Positions 22,798 to 34,649 of a stretch of DNA of 64,000 nucleotides are shown one piece after another. Below the pieces are notes generated by a model. It worked only from the letters and a program-made list of their open reading frames with translations. It did not search any database and was not told the origin of the DNA. The stretch's first letter is position 1; every line of letters begins with the position of its first letter. A program made the position numbers and the translations under genes. The stretch is from positions 1,513,546-1,577,545 of the forward strand of contig OW203769.1 of the NCBI GenBank assembly GCA_934045905.1, in the 5' to 3' direction. The stretch is from Leuctra nigra. Taxonomy: Eukaryota > Arthropoda > Insecta > Plecoptera > Leuctridae.

Positions 22798-24119
22798 TTG
22801 AGCGAGCGAAGCGAGCGTCTCCATTTGGCTCTTTTGGCACGGACCTCTGTTTTTTTTTTGTTTGTTTTTTTTTTTCTGTTACTGACGATATACAGGTCAG
22901 AGTTTTTCTTCGATCGAGCTGAAATTTTGCACACATGTACGTAACATTTCTGATTGTTGCAGACCCTAATTTTTTTGAAATCCATTGATTGGTTCAAATT
23001 TAAAAAAAATTAACTTTCGATTGGTTGTTTTGATCAAATTGAAATTTTGACAAGTCATTACCCCCAACATTGTACCCAATCAAACAAAGTTTCAGCCAAA
23101 TCCTCCCATTGGTTAAAATTTAAAACCATCTTTCCTGTGTTTTTAGAAATTTAAACTATAACCGATTGAACGATCAACTTATAACTTCGCATGATGGTTG
23201 GGTCCAACATTATCTGCATTTTTGACAATTTTCATACTAATCTGTGTTTAAATCCAAACGTTATTGACATTTGACGGACTATTAGCGTGTTGGCTGTCAA
23301 ATTCACGGCGACTTCGACTCTTCAGTTCAAGGCAAGGTAGTTAGAGCAGAAACTTTCAAACGCAAATGAAACTGATAATGACCGTTCAACAGTCGATCTG
23401 ATATTGTGTAGACACACTTATATCATATGAGTGGTCTCAGGTATATTTTTTGAAGGAGATCCTGTGATTTTTGAAAATTAACACGGAACAGTTCAATCAT
23501 AAAGGTTCAATTGATCAACTTAAAGCTTTGCATGGTTATTTGGACCAATATTTTAGGAATGTTTTGAGATTTCTATACAAATCTGTGGCGAAATTTTAGA
23601 ATTATTGGCTTTTAATGACATTTTCGATAGACAGAATTTCGGTTCGAGGTGTTGCGCGTATCCGTGCTCGCTCATCAACGCGTTACTCAGATTCATTGGT
23701 TAAAATTTAAATAAATATCTCCTGATAGGCTGAAAAATGAAAACGGTCTTCGATAATTCTGATCAAACTCATATTTTGCATGATCATTAAGACCAATATT
23801 GTCTCTTATTTTACAAAATTTCATCCCAATCAGTTAAGAACGTATGAAGTTATTTACATTTTTAATATCTGTCAGTAATGAAGTATCGAAATGAATGTTT
23901 TCCAGTGCCAATTGAAAATTGATTCTGATTTGCTTTATGAACCAGGTGCTTAGATGCTATTTTAAAGTTTCGATGAAAAGCATACACTTTTAAGTTGATA
24001 TCATAATCAATTCCATATGGATGTATATGTTTTCTGTGCGTTGTGTACGCATTTCCGGTTCGAGAATTTGCACGTACCCGTGCTCGCTCATCAACGCGTT
24101 ACACTGAGCGTTTTCCTAG
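22798..24119 (+). mobile_element. HelB Helitron-like element, chimeric type
   Basis: Starts TTGAGCGAGCGAAGCGAGCG after A and ends TTTTCCTAG before T. An internal, truncated 3' end lies near 23670-23690 ('gctcatcaacgcgttactcag'), followed by sequence of the 18608-20010 type. Nearly identical to 46972-48287. It ends 28 bp before exon C. Confidence 0.85.
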
Positions 24120-24147
24120 TAATTATTATGATAACTTGTTTCTTCAG

Positions 24148-24264
24148 CTAAGCTCTCATCACAGGAATTCAAGTGCGTCTACAACAAAACGAGCTACCCA
24201 GTCAGTGCGCTGCTTCCCCAGCCAACCTCTTGTATAGTCTGCATCTGTGAAAAGGGATTTGATG
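24148..24264 (+). CDS. cysteine-rich VWC-like protein, exon C
   Basis: Acceptor 'cttgtttcttcag', donor GTAACA. Frame AKLSSQEFKCVYNKTSYPVS, ALLPQPTSCIVCICEKGFDG. It aligns residue by residue with exon A (C-x-Y-x-x-x-x-Y-x-V-x-A-x-L-P) and so starts the second repeat. The intron upstream is almost wholly HelB sequence. Confidence 0.75.
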
Positions 24265-24477
24265 GTAACAACATGAACTTATGAATGCTCTTCTAGAATA
24301 CAACTCTTATGGCGCAATGTATGCGCTTTTCGTGAGAAATCGTTCAAACTCGGTATATAAATAGATTTTTTGTTCTGCATCATAATATGGATAGAAAAAC
24401 AAGTTTAGATAATATCACTTCAATTGTTACAGTTATTCTCATAGTTTAACATTGCGACCTTACAGAAAGAGGCAGTC

Positions 24478-24683
24478 AAATACAAATATTTGAACCAAAA
24501 CACTGGTATTGTCAAGAATAAAATAAATTAAAAAGAGTCAGCAATATTTCGTCGATGCGTTCGATCGACTTTGTCAAGCGCGACTGTCAAAGTCAATCGA
24601 ACGCATCGACAAAATATTGTGGACTCTTTTTAATTTATTTAATACTTGACAATACCAGTGTTTTGGTTCAAATATTTGTATTT
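24478..24683. repeat. foldback repeat, ~95-bp arms
   Basis: 'aaatacaaatatttgaacc' ... 'gtcgatgcgttcgat' is mirrored by 'atcgaacgcatcgac' ... 'ggttcaaatatttgtattt'. Likely a foldback MITE in the intron between exons C and D. Confidence 0.8.
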
Positions 24684-25029
24684 TACTAGTTGGTTCCTGG
24701 TATATTATCTTCTTCTTTCTTTTATTAACAGAAAGAGTCGTGCTGATATTTTAAAATGTTATGTGTCACGCTGCTTTCACACCTACCATTTTTTTTTTTT
24801 AATATTATAGCGTGAATCAGTTCCAATATTTTATTATAACATTATTAAATGTCGTTCATTGATATATTTTTACGTTTTTCTTCTAAAACGTACATCGTTT
24901 TACATTTATACCTAAAATTGTGTTGCCTTTGTGTTGCCTTCTTGCAGAAATTCCTAGAAGCCCATGTTTATTGCTCCTTAACTCTTTTGACACGTACCTA
25001 CTGCTTTTATTGTTCGTAGAGCAGAGACT

Positions 25030-25097
25030 TGCAAACGCATATCACGTCGCATGCAACGAGGCTTGCTTCAACGCGTTACACAGAGGGGTTTCCTGTA
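25030..25097 (+). mobile_element. decayed HelB 3' end
   Basis: 'aacgaggcttgcttcaacgcg' then 'ttacacagaggggtttcctg' matches the HelB terminus with changes, including loss of the final CTAG (CTGTAA). It stops about 17 bp upstream of exon D. Confidence 0.6.
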
Positions 25098-25114
25098 ATG
25101 TTTGATTCTTCCAG

Positions 25115-25243
25115 GAACGCTGAGAGCTCCCTGGTGCAAGACTAGCACATGCGCACTGGAGCTGGACGCACACAACAACATCCTCAAGGGATACGCTCCT
25201 GTGTTTGGTCTGGACTGTTGCTGCCCGTACAAGTGGTTGAAGC
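25115..25243 (+). CDS. cysteine-rich VWC-like protein, exon D
   Basis: Acceptor 'tgattcttccag', donor GTGAGT. Frame DG-TLRAPWCKTSTCALELD, then GYAPVFGLDCCCPYKWLK. It completes the second VWC-like repeat; the CCC run corresponds to the CC of exon B. Confidence 0.75.
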
Positions 25244-25271
25244 GTGAGTATATAGCATGAACCCGCTCTAG

Positions 25272-25965
25272 CAGTGGTGTAGTCCTAATATTTGTTGGGG
25301 GTATACGCTATCATGAGCGTCCGCAGGATTTCTGCCGGCAAGGAAAACAAGTTGCCTCGGAATAAGGGGGAGGGGGGCCCAGCCCAACCCAGCCCCGCAT
25401 AGCCCAGCCCAGCAGGGCGGTTTTTGGTTTTTGGACACTTACATCAATTTCAAGACGTTATAAGGCGTATTTTGTTAAAATATTCAATTTATTTTATAAT
25501 TTGACACTTTGGGGTGGTGGAGGTCATGGTATAACCTTGCCCCGCATGGCGATTTTTGAATTTTTGACCAAAAAAAGAAAATTGATTGTGAAATGAATTT
25601 TGAGACGTTACGAGTCTTATTTTGTTAAATATTCAATATATTTTATAATTTGACACTTTGGGGTAGTGGAGGGCACGGCCCGCCTTGCCTTGCACGGCTT
25701 ATTTTGGTGTTTTGACACTTTGAAAATAAAATTTTTGAGTTTTTTGCTTATGAAATGAAACTAGACGTAAAACACCACAAAATGTTTAAGTATTCCTGAC
25801 ATCTTCACTCTTCAGCAAAACTATGTCTTTATGTATACGGCGTATACCCGCGTACACCTCTTCTAAGTTTTTGGGTAAACTTTCCAGTGAAAACACTTTT
25901 TTAGGTATACGGCGTATACCCGCGTATACCCATCGACTACCCATACCCATCACTGCCGCTCTAGC
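25272..25965. mobile_element. hAT-like non-autonomous element with internal tandem repeats
   Basis: The ends CAGTGGTG and CATCACTG are flanked by CCGCTCTAG on both sides (9 bp, or 8 bp if one C belongs to the element). Internal ~170-bp units repeat 'ttataatttgacactttgggg', and GTATACGGCGTATACCCGCG occurs twice near the right end. It inserted 29 bp after the donor of exon D. Confidence 0.7.
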
Positions 25966-26257
25966 ACTGGCCGTCCTATACCTGGCAATGCTAAAGTGGG
26001 TTCATCTTTGCCTGTCGCTGACCGTAGGTACACTTGGCACAACTAAAATTGATCGTTCAATCAAAAAGATTAACTAAAAAATGGTAGATCGCACCATCAG
26101 AAGTCAGCCCAAGCGATCACCTTGTCTCACTCTAGTAGGTGGCCTCACATTTCAATGATACTAGCAAGCATTGATTGTTATGGAACATGACCAGTAGTCA
26201 TTCAAATTTGTTCAGTGATCAATAGGCGATTTAACAAATTACCTAAATCTCGGTGAA

Positions 26258-26435
26258 ATTAAATTATCTCGGTGGCTCTGCTTTCTAATAATTTGCATAT
26301 TATGCACTTTGATTTCCAAGTAGCTGTGAAGGGGGTTTTCACATTGTTTAACCCCCCACTAAAGTACTTGGAAATGGAAATCAAACTTCATATGAAAATT
26401 ATTAGAAAGCTGAGCCACCGAGATAATTTGTTAAA
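26258..26435. repeat. foldback repeat
   Basis: 'aattatctcggtggctctg' on the left pairs with 'gctgagccaccgagataat' on the right. The arms extend about 60 bp and share 'tttctaataatttgcatat'. Confidence 0.75.
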
Positions 26436-26928
26436 TCGTCTATTTTTGTTGTGCCGAGGGTACTTACGAGTAGCTATATGGAAATCAAAGCATTACATAA
26501 ATTGAATAGTGATCCAGTTCTATTCTATTCTATATATGTAACTTGTTACATGAGAATTGATTTTACCCGATTATGCCCCGAAGCAATCCTAGTGGGATAT
26601 TTGAAAACTATACACATGTACGAACATTTGCCATCTTTTTGCTTCTTTTGATGCATTTATTAACCACAACTATTAAAGTTGGAAATACCTATTCAAAATA
26701 TGTCGCACAACAGTAATCTTGAATGTGGAATTTGAATAATAGCGGAGACGTCATCTCCCAGTTCAAAGTTTTGCCGAGAGCGCGTCGATTGTTTTAAGGC
26801 GGACTCGAGCCCCAAAACCAACTTCATTCGGTCCAATGTTAAATGTGTGGAGCGGGACTTTTATCCTATGCAAGTTTCTCTTTCAATTAGCGACTTTCAA
26901 TAAATGTATGTATTTTAATATTTTTTAG

Positions 26929-26973
26929 CTTCCTCGGCAAACGCTATTGTGCCAAACCCGAACGATAAAACAG
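26929..26973 (+). CDS. cysteine-rich VWC-like protein, exon E
   Basis: A 45-bp exon with acceptor 'tatttttttag' and donor GTAAATAC. Frame P-SSANAIVPNPNDKT-G continues exon D in phase. It has no cysteine and is probably a linker before further exons that I could not find downstream. Confidence 0.55.
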
Positions 26974-27103
26974 GTAAATACTTGTTAACTACTTAGAGGT
27001 GAGTTTTAATAATATCTTTGCTTAGAGTCTGAGTCGACTAATGATGATACCTGCTTAGCATGAGACGGCCTATTCCTTGCCATGCTAAGCAGGTATTTAG
27101 TCA

Positions 27104-27731
27104 TCAAGCGAGCGTCTTCACCTGAAACTTAATGCACAAACCATATTTTTATTTATTTGCTTATCTGTGTTTTTTGCATAAACTTTTAAACGAAGTAACG
27201 GATCTAACCAATTTTTTCACAAAAGACTCAGTACTATCCAATACAGAAGGCTGATGATTTCCAGCAACATCGGTCTATTAATTTCATCGGAATTTTGATT
27301 TGTAGTTTGCACCACAGTTTGACCTATCAAATGGTCTTCGATAAATCTGATCAAACTCATATTTTGCATGGTCGTTAAGACTAACATTGTCTGTTTTAAT
27401 ACTAATTTTCAGCCCAATCAGTCATGATCCTAATGCTCATATTGTCAGTTTTAATAACTGTCAGAAATCAATCGAAATAAATGTTTTCCACTGCATCTGG
27501 ATCTGATTTGCTTTTGTACCAAAGTATATAGATTGCTTTTCTATTCTTAAGTTTAAATAGAAAACAAATAATTTTTTGTTGATTGAGTGGATCATATTTC
27601 AGTTCAGTATGGATGTATATGTTTCTGTGCGTTTGGTACGGAATTCCTGTTGGACATATTTGACACACATATTAAATCGCATGCAGTACGAAGGCTCGCT
27701 TATCAACGCGTTATACTGAGCGTTTTCCTAG
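27104..27731 (+). mobile_element. HelB Helitron-like element, short
   Basis: Starts TCAAGCGAGCGTC after A and ends with the hairpin plus TTTTCCTAG before T. It sits between two copies of a ~70-bp hairpin repeat ('tgatgatacctgcttagcatg' near 27042, 27788). Confidence 0.75.
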
Positions 27732-27898
27732 TTGGTTAATCATTAGTAAATACTAGTAGTTATCTTAGAGTCCGAGTTAACTAATGATGATACCTGCTTG
27801 GCATGGGCCGGCCTATCTTTGACCATGCCAAGCAAGTATCATCATCAGTGACGCGGATTCAATAAATCTGTTTAAAAAAGAGTCGCTAGCTCAATATA

Positions 27899-30073
27899 CC
27901 GGGTGGCCCCAAAACAACGGCCAACAGGCGAGACATCACTGTGACGAAACTGCTACTCACATCGGACTGAAAATTACCACAATTATACAAAACATACGAA
28001 GGTCTAATATGGGAAAGTTTCAACACCATAACTTTTTTAGGGAAAAAGTTACAGCTGTTCGAATTTCGCTGTCGAAAAATCGATTATACGAACATTTAAT
28101 AATATGTTATTCAAAATATACTAGGAAAACGCTCAGTGTAACGCGTTGATGAGCGAGCACGGGTACGTGCAAATTCTCGAACCGGAAATGCGTACACAAC
28201 GCACAGAAAACATATACAACCATATTGAATTGATTATGATCAGTGCTCGAAGTAGGAATTAAATAGTGGCGGTATGGTAACATAAGAATACCACGTGCGG
28301 GGAAGGGGGGGGGGGGGGGTACGATATTAGATGAGGGTCCAGATTCCAGAATTACACTGACAATCATTGTCATGTCATTAGTTAGATTAGTCTTTTACCT
28401 TGATGAAACAACTAAATTAAATAATGAATTTTACTTTGTCTTGTAGTGGATGTTCATAGTTCATAGTTATGCTTGAAATATGCAGTCAAAAGATAACCAT
28501 GAAATACGAGTAAATTAGAATCTAAAATTACGTAAATTTCCAAGAATATCTGATTTTAAGCATTCCGTTTTTTCTGAGAAGTAACGATATGAAATCAAAT
28601 GTGTAAAGAAGTACTGGTATACCATACCGTCCCATACCGGCCCACTTCGAGCACTGATTATGATATCAACTTAAAAGTAGGTATATGCTTTTCATCGAAA
28701 CTTTAAAATAGCATCTAAGCACCTGGTTCATAAAGCAAATCAGAATCAATTCAATTGGCACTGGAAAACATTCATTTCGATACTTCATTACTGACAGATA
28801 TTAAAAATGTCAATAAGTTTATACGTTCTTAACTGATTGGGATGAAATTTTGTAAAATAAGAGACAATATTGGTCTTAATGATCATGCAAAATATGAGTT
28901 TGATCAGAATTATCGAAGACCGTTTTCATTTTTCAGCCTATCAGGAGATATTTATTTAAATTTTAACCAATGAATGGATATCAAAAAAATTATGGTGTGC
29001 AAACAGAGAAGGTTGGTTTTACATGTGTGCAAAATTTCAGCTCGATCAAAGAAAAACTCTGACCTGTATAGCCAAAATATGATTTTGATCAGATTTATCG
29101 AAGACCAGTTTCATTTTTCAACCTACCATCAGGAGATGTTTATTTAAATTTTAGCCAATTAATAAATTTCAAAAAAAATGGGGTCTGCAAACAGAAAAGT
29201 TTGTCTCTACATGTGTGCAAAATTTCAGCTCGATCGAGGAAAAACTCTAGACATGTATAGCCAAAATATGAGTTTGATCAGATTTGTCGAAGACCATTTT
29301 CACTTTTCAACCTATCAGGAGATGTTTATTTAAATTTTAACCAATCAGTAGATTTCAAAAAAATTAGGGTCTGCAACGCCCAGAGAATGTCCAAACACGT
29401 GTGCAAAATTTCAGCTCGATCGAAGAAAAACTCTGACCTGTATATCGTCAGTAACAGAAAAAAAAAACAAAAAAAAAACAAAAAAAAAAAAAAAAAAACA
29501 AAAAAAAACAGAGGTCCGTGCCAAATGAGCCAAAAGGAGACGCTCGCTTCGCTCGCTCAATTACTATCGATTGTGTAAAAATTTCAATTCATTTGTTTAC
29601 ATGAAGGTAACGAAAGAGTATTGCGCTTAAAAAGCAGAATACACAAGAGATAATTTCTCAAGAATTATTTCAATGTCAATTTTATAATTGATATTATCTC
29701 CTGTTATTTCTGTTTTTAATCTCAACTTCAAGATATTATAACTTTCGTTTTACTGACTCAAATGTATTGAAATGTGTATGCAATTGATAATCATATGTTG
29801 TGAATAACATGTCATCAGTAGTTTTGAAAATAACGGTGTCCATGTAATTGGACTTTTTCTGAATGCGCGCTCTTTGAGCTCCGTGTAATCGATTTTTCGA
29901 CAACCAAATTCGAACAGCTGTACTTTTTTTTCTACAAAAGAAATGTTTTCAAAACTTTTTCACATCAAACATTGGTATGTTCGTTGTAACATATAAAATT
30001 TTCGGACTAATATCTGCAGTAGTTTCTTCACAGCGGTGTCTCGCCCATTGGACCTTTTTTTGGGGCCACCCGG
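27899..30073. mobile_element. inverted-repeat element carrying a nested HelB
   Basis: The ends CCGGGTGGCCCCAAAA and its complement continue into ~190-bp diverged inverted repeats (27899-28090, 29885-30073). They share 'aggcgagacatcactgtg'-type and 'acagctgttcgaattt...gtcgaaaaatcgatta' segments. HelB 28121-29560 is inserted inside. Related relics lie near 33600-33830, 34861 and 55085-55308. Confidence 0.75.
28121..29560 (-). mobile_element. HelB Helitron-like element, complete, minus
   Basis: Near-identical to 18608-20010. The differences are mainly the poly-G tract (near 28303), the poly-A tract (29457-29510) and a few substitutions. The 3' CTAG is at 28121 and the 5' TTGAGCG end is at 29560. 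Confidence 0.85.
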
Positions 30074-30889
30074 AAAACTAGGTAAATATTATAATAATCA
30101 TTACACCCCTGCTCGTCCCGTTACTTCCCCGAGGCGCTTTTGATATTAAAACTGCAACATTACGTCATATCTGACCAATATCTTAATTGAAATTCTTATC
30201 TATCTTACCAGACAGTTTCAGAAAATAAGTCTACTATCTTAACTTATCATTATCTTTCTGGATTTAATTTAATTATTTTCTTAAATACTATTTTTTAAAG
30301 GGACAATGCACCCAAAAATGTAATTTTTTCTAATATCTTTTTTATTCTACATTATTTTTCTCTGACGTTTTATCTTTTAAATGATACCAGTGACAATATT
30401 TTGCAAATAGTACATATATTTCAAAAAAAAAAATCAATTCACTATTATAATGTACTAGTGCTGATAAACTTATAATGTTCTCAGTAAGCAATCTTTGAAG
30501 GCCCATAACTCAGAATTTTTTTTTCCAACAAAACATTGTATGCAAAACATATCTACCTTTTCCTGGAGATAGCTATTTTTTTATGTGTGTCCATTAATGT
30601 ATAATGAACAATAGTTAGTATGGAATTTAGGCTGATGTATGTAGTTCCTGAGAAAAAAATTATCAATATCTTAAAACAGAGAAAATATTAAAATTTATAA
30701 TTTTTTAAACTTATTTACTCATAATTCAAAAACTAATTGAAATAAATGAAAATCGCTACTAACAAATGTGTGATATTATATTTACTAAAAGAAAAAAAAT
30801 GTTTCGTGAAAATATATTAAAATTTGTGGAAGAAGATAGGATTTTAATGAGTGTACCAATTTTTACCAAAACTCACCCCCAACCATAAA
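30074..30889. other. AT-rich stretch, no gene seen
   Basis: No exon or repeat terminus recognised; long A/T runs only. Confidence 0.4.
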
Positions 30890-31428
30890 CTAGGAAAACG
30901 CTCTGTGTAACGCGTTGATGAGCGAGCACGGATACACGCAACACCTCGAACCAAAATTATGTCTATCGAAAATGTCTTTAAAAGCCAATTCTTGAATTTC
31001 GTCACAGACTTGTATAAAAATCTCCAAAACCTCCAAAAATATTGGTCCCAATATCCTTGCTAAGTTTTAAGTTGATCGATTAAACCTTTATGATTGAACG
31101 GTTCCTTGTTAATTTTAAAAAATCACAGGATCTCGTTCAAAAAATATACCTAGGACCACTAATATGATATGATATTGTTGAACGGTCAATATTAGTTTCA
31201 TATCGTTTAAAACTTTCTGCTCTAACTACCTTGCCTTGAACTGAAGATTCGAGTCGCCGTGAATTTGACAGCCAACATGCAAAATGTCCCTAAAATGACA
31301 AAAACTTTTGAAAATAACGACAGATTAAACTGAAAATTGGCAAAAATACCTTAAATGTTGGTACCAATGACCATGTAAAGTTTTTAGTTGGTCGGTCAAT
31401 CGGTTCTAGTTTATATGTCAAAAATCAC
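30890..31428 (-). mobile_element. HelB Helitron-like copy, runs into the gap
   Basis: CTAG at 30890 with 'gaaaacgctctgtgtaacgcg' and 'ttgatgagcgagcacgg'. The body matches 44910-46108. The 5' end is lost in the N run. Confidence 0.75.
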
Positions 31429-31628
31429 NNNNNNNNNNNNNNNNNNNNNNNNNNNNNNNNNNNNNNNNNNNNNNNNNNNNNNNNNNNNNNNNNNNNNNNN
31501 NNNNNNNNNNNNNNNNNNNNNNNNNNNNNNNNNNNNNNNNNNNNNNNNNNNNNNNNNNNNNNNNNNNNNNNNNNNNNNNNNNNNNNNNNNNNNNNNNNNN
31601 NNNNNNNNNNNNNNNNNNNNNNNNNNNN
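31429..31628. other. assembly gap of 200 N
   Basis: Exactly 200 undetermined bases, likely a placeholder size. HelB (minus) lies on one side and HelA (plus) on the other, so repeats probably caused the break. Confidence 0.95.
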
Positions 31629-32022
31629 CATGTGGTAAAAATTTCAAGTCGATCGGTTAAGCCGTTTAGGCTGTGGCGGTGACAGCGGTGTTTCGTGATA
31701 TCATCATCATCATCATCAGATGGAGATAGGTTTTAAAAGGGGTGTAATTTCACTGTTTTCACGGCCCTCTAGCCCATAAATGGCATTACCTATTTTTCCC
31801 AAATTAAGTATAGTGTGTCAGGTGGGCCATAGCTCGAAATTAAATTATTTCGCCACAATGTGAGATTTTTCAATTTTGAGATCCAGTAGGCCGAAAATGC
31901 CATGTTGTTGCTTACAGTAAAAGTAGTTGGTCTGCTCCTCAGTTTATATAGGCATTTACGGTATGTTGAGTGAGTGTGAGGGTACAGTACGACTTGGCTG
32001 GGTGGAGCGACCGCTCCACTAG
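31629..32022 (+). mobile_element. HelA 3' part
   Basis: 'gccgtttaggctgtggcgg' through the terminal hairpin GGAGCGACCGCTCC and CACTAG. It directly abuts the truncated foldback of the next HelA. Confidence 0.75.
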
Positions 32023-32023
32023 A

Positions 32024-33266
32024 TCTAAAAATTCTGCACTGAAACGTAGTGATATCAAAAAATGAGCCAAGTCAAAACTTTATTTGAAAATTAAAAAATA
32101 CTTGGCGCATCGTGTAAATAAATAGCTTAGAAGTATAAGCTAGATATACATACATATACTTATGGTATACCTACAATGCCCTAAAAAAACGATGCGCCAA
32201 GTATTTTTTAATTTTCAAATAAAGTTTTGACTTGGCTCATTTTTTGATATCACATCGTTTCAGTGCAGAATTTTTAGATTTCAAAATTTATTTTTTAGTT
32301 GAAGAGTCTTGGCTGTTTTTTTTACACGGAGTGTTTTTTATGGGGATATCACTTATTTTTTTAGTTTATTTACACAACTTGTAAAACTAATTGGGGCAAC
32401 AATGACTAATTCCTTTAAAAAAATACGCCATTTCCGAATTAGTTACTAAGAAAAATATTGTTTGGAGCTAAATATAAACTTAAAGTGATATGCCATGAAG
32501 AATTGCGAAAGCATCGTTCCAATAGGTCCAGCCGTTTTCGAGATATGGCATCACTTCCGGTTTTTAAAATGGCGGCTGAAAGCTCTTACACATTGTATTA
32601 ATATGATTATAAATACTAATATTTCATTATAAGCCTTCTGAATATGTAGTTGGTTTTTATATAAAGGGGAAGTGAATTTAGGCAGATTTCGCTAAACTAT
32701 GACGTCATTTCCGGTTTCAGTAATTAGAAAACTTTAATTTCACTATTGTTATTTCGTATAGAGGACCGTCTGAATCGATTGGCGCAAATTTCGTTCCGAT
32801 CGGTCAAGCCGTTTTTGAGATATGACGTCACTTCCGGTTTCAAAATGGCGGCACAAAAAATTCATAAGGGCAAGGTATTATCAGGCAGACGAGCTGTATA
32901 TGTGGTGAAAATTTTGGGTCAATCGACCCAGCCGTTTAGGCTGTGGCGGAGACTGCAGAATTTATTGGAAGATGAATCATTATTATCATCATCATCATCA
33001 TTTGAAGAAAGCCGTACAATTTCACGATTTTCACGGTCCTCCAGCTCGCAAACATCATATCCTATTGTTCCCAAATTTGGATTATATGGTGGGGTGGGCC
33101 ATAGCTCGAAATTAAGAGATTTTGCAACAATGTGATATTTCCAGAGATCCAGTAGGCCGAAAATGCCACTTTGATGCTTACACTAAAAGTGGGTTTGCTC
33201 CAGCCTTTATATGAGAGTGTGCGCGCGCCATACGACTTGGCTGGCGTGGAGCGACCGCTCCACTAG
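32024..33266 (+). mobile_element. HelA Helitron-like element, 5'-truncated
   Basis: Starts in the foldback left arm ('atctaaaaattctgcactg'), having lost the first ~65 bp. It then has two 270-bp modules (landmark 'cacttccggttt' at about 32550 and 32831) and the terminal hairpin with CACTAG. The TGACGTCA at 32823 is followed by CTTCCGGTTT and AAAATGGCGGC. The open frame at 32746-33135 is an accident of the modules. Confidence 0.7.
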
Positions 33267-33870
33267 ATTTAAAGAAAATATAGTTTTATTTTCTCATATT
33301 TCATGAAAATACGGAAAAAATACAGTTTTGTTTCAAGTACTTCTTAAAATTTCTCAAAAGTATTACGAGAAAATGGGTATCAAAACTACCTCCCAAAGTT
33401 GCATAACAGTGGAGTAAATAATGAGCCTTGGGGATACTTAGGTATTTTGGGAAAATTTGACACAATCCGTCAGTTTCCATAGAGTCCCCAGGACTCTTAA
33501 ATCTGTATTTATCTGTCTAAATTACCATTCTTTACAATTCCAAAGAAATTACTAGAATACATAACTTTTGCAATATAATAGCATAACATTATATAACATT
33601 GTATACCAGGTGGAACAAAATGTGATGAAACTATAATGCATAAATTAGGCAGAAACTTGACATGTTTTGACGTACATACATGTTTACGTGTTATATGTTT
33701 TACGTGTGAAAGTTTCAAAAATATTACTTTCGTCAGAAAAAAGTAACAGACCTGTAACTTTTTTCTGACGAAAGTAGGTAATGTTCGAATTTGCTTGTCG
33801 AAAATCGATTATACAGAGCTGAAATAGTCCTCACAGTCTCTCTCACAGTCTCTTAGTCTCTTACAGAAAA

Positions 33871-33969
33871 GTGATTGGTCTGCTCCTCAGTTTATTTGGC
33901 AGTAACGGTATTTTGAGTGATCGTGAGTGTACAGTACGACTTGGCTGGGTGAAGCGACCGCTCCACTAG
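33871..33969 (+). mobile_element. HelA 3'-end fragment
   Basis: 'gtctgctcctcagtttatt', 'cagtacgacttggctggg', 'tgaagcgaccgctccactag'. Only the last ~100 bp remain. Confidence 0.65.
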
Positions 33970-34649
33970 AAAAGAGATATGCCTACTTTAAGCCGATGAT
34001 TAATCGAGTTCCTAACATGATTAAAATCGAGCATAGATGTTTATTTTTAAGCTTTGTTTTACATTTGTTTATTTTCCGGGAAGCTTTCAGGATCAATGGT
34101 ATATAACATCTGAAATCACTTAAAAACACAAAGATTTCGCCTTACCTACCAAACTAATGTTTTTGAGTGTTGATTTTCTTCATTGTATTCTAGTTATTTT
34201 AGTATTGTTTTAACAACTGTGTGAATTGTTGTGTCATTTACTTTTGTTTGATTTATAAGTAAAGTTGAATGAAAATAAATCATCAAATACCCATGAAATA
34301 AATATTCCCCACTCATGTAATATCTCTTATATTTGACCTCCATTTAATCATGTGCAATGTGAACTACTCAATTTCTAAACTAGATGACGACATTGTTCAA
34401 AATCAGGTATGTCATCAGGTAATCAGGCATGGTAAAATCAGGAAAGGAGCTCTTGACCTTTTAGAAATGTGATGTTCTCCTATGCTGAAACCATTTTGAC
34501 GTCAATGTATTGGACATTTTGTTGATTCAACAATTGAATAATTCTCTCAATAGGTTTCTTGCAGAAGATAAAGAATGCCATAGTAACTTATATAAAGGTA
34601 TAGGGAATAAACAAAATCTGACAGCGACAATCCAACTTTCATCCACGGA

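Noticed and set aside
32746..33135. 129-residue plus-strand frame
   Set aside because: Lies wholly in HelA module DNA; the homologous stretch of other copies is not open.
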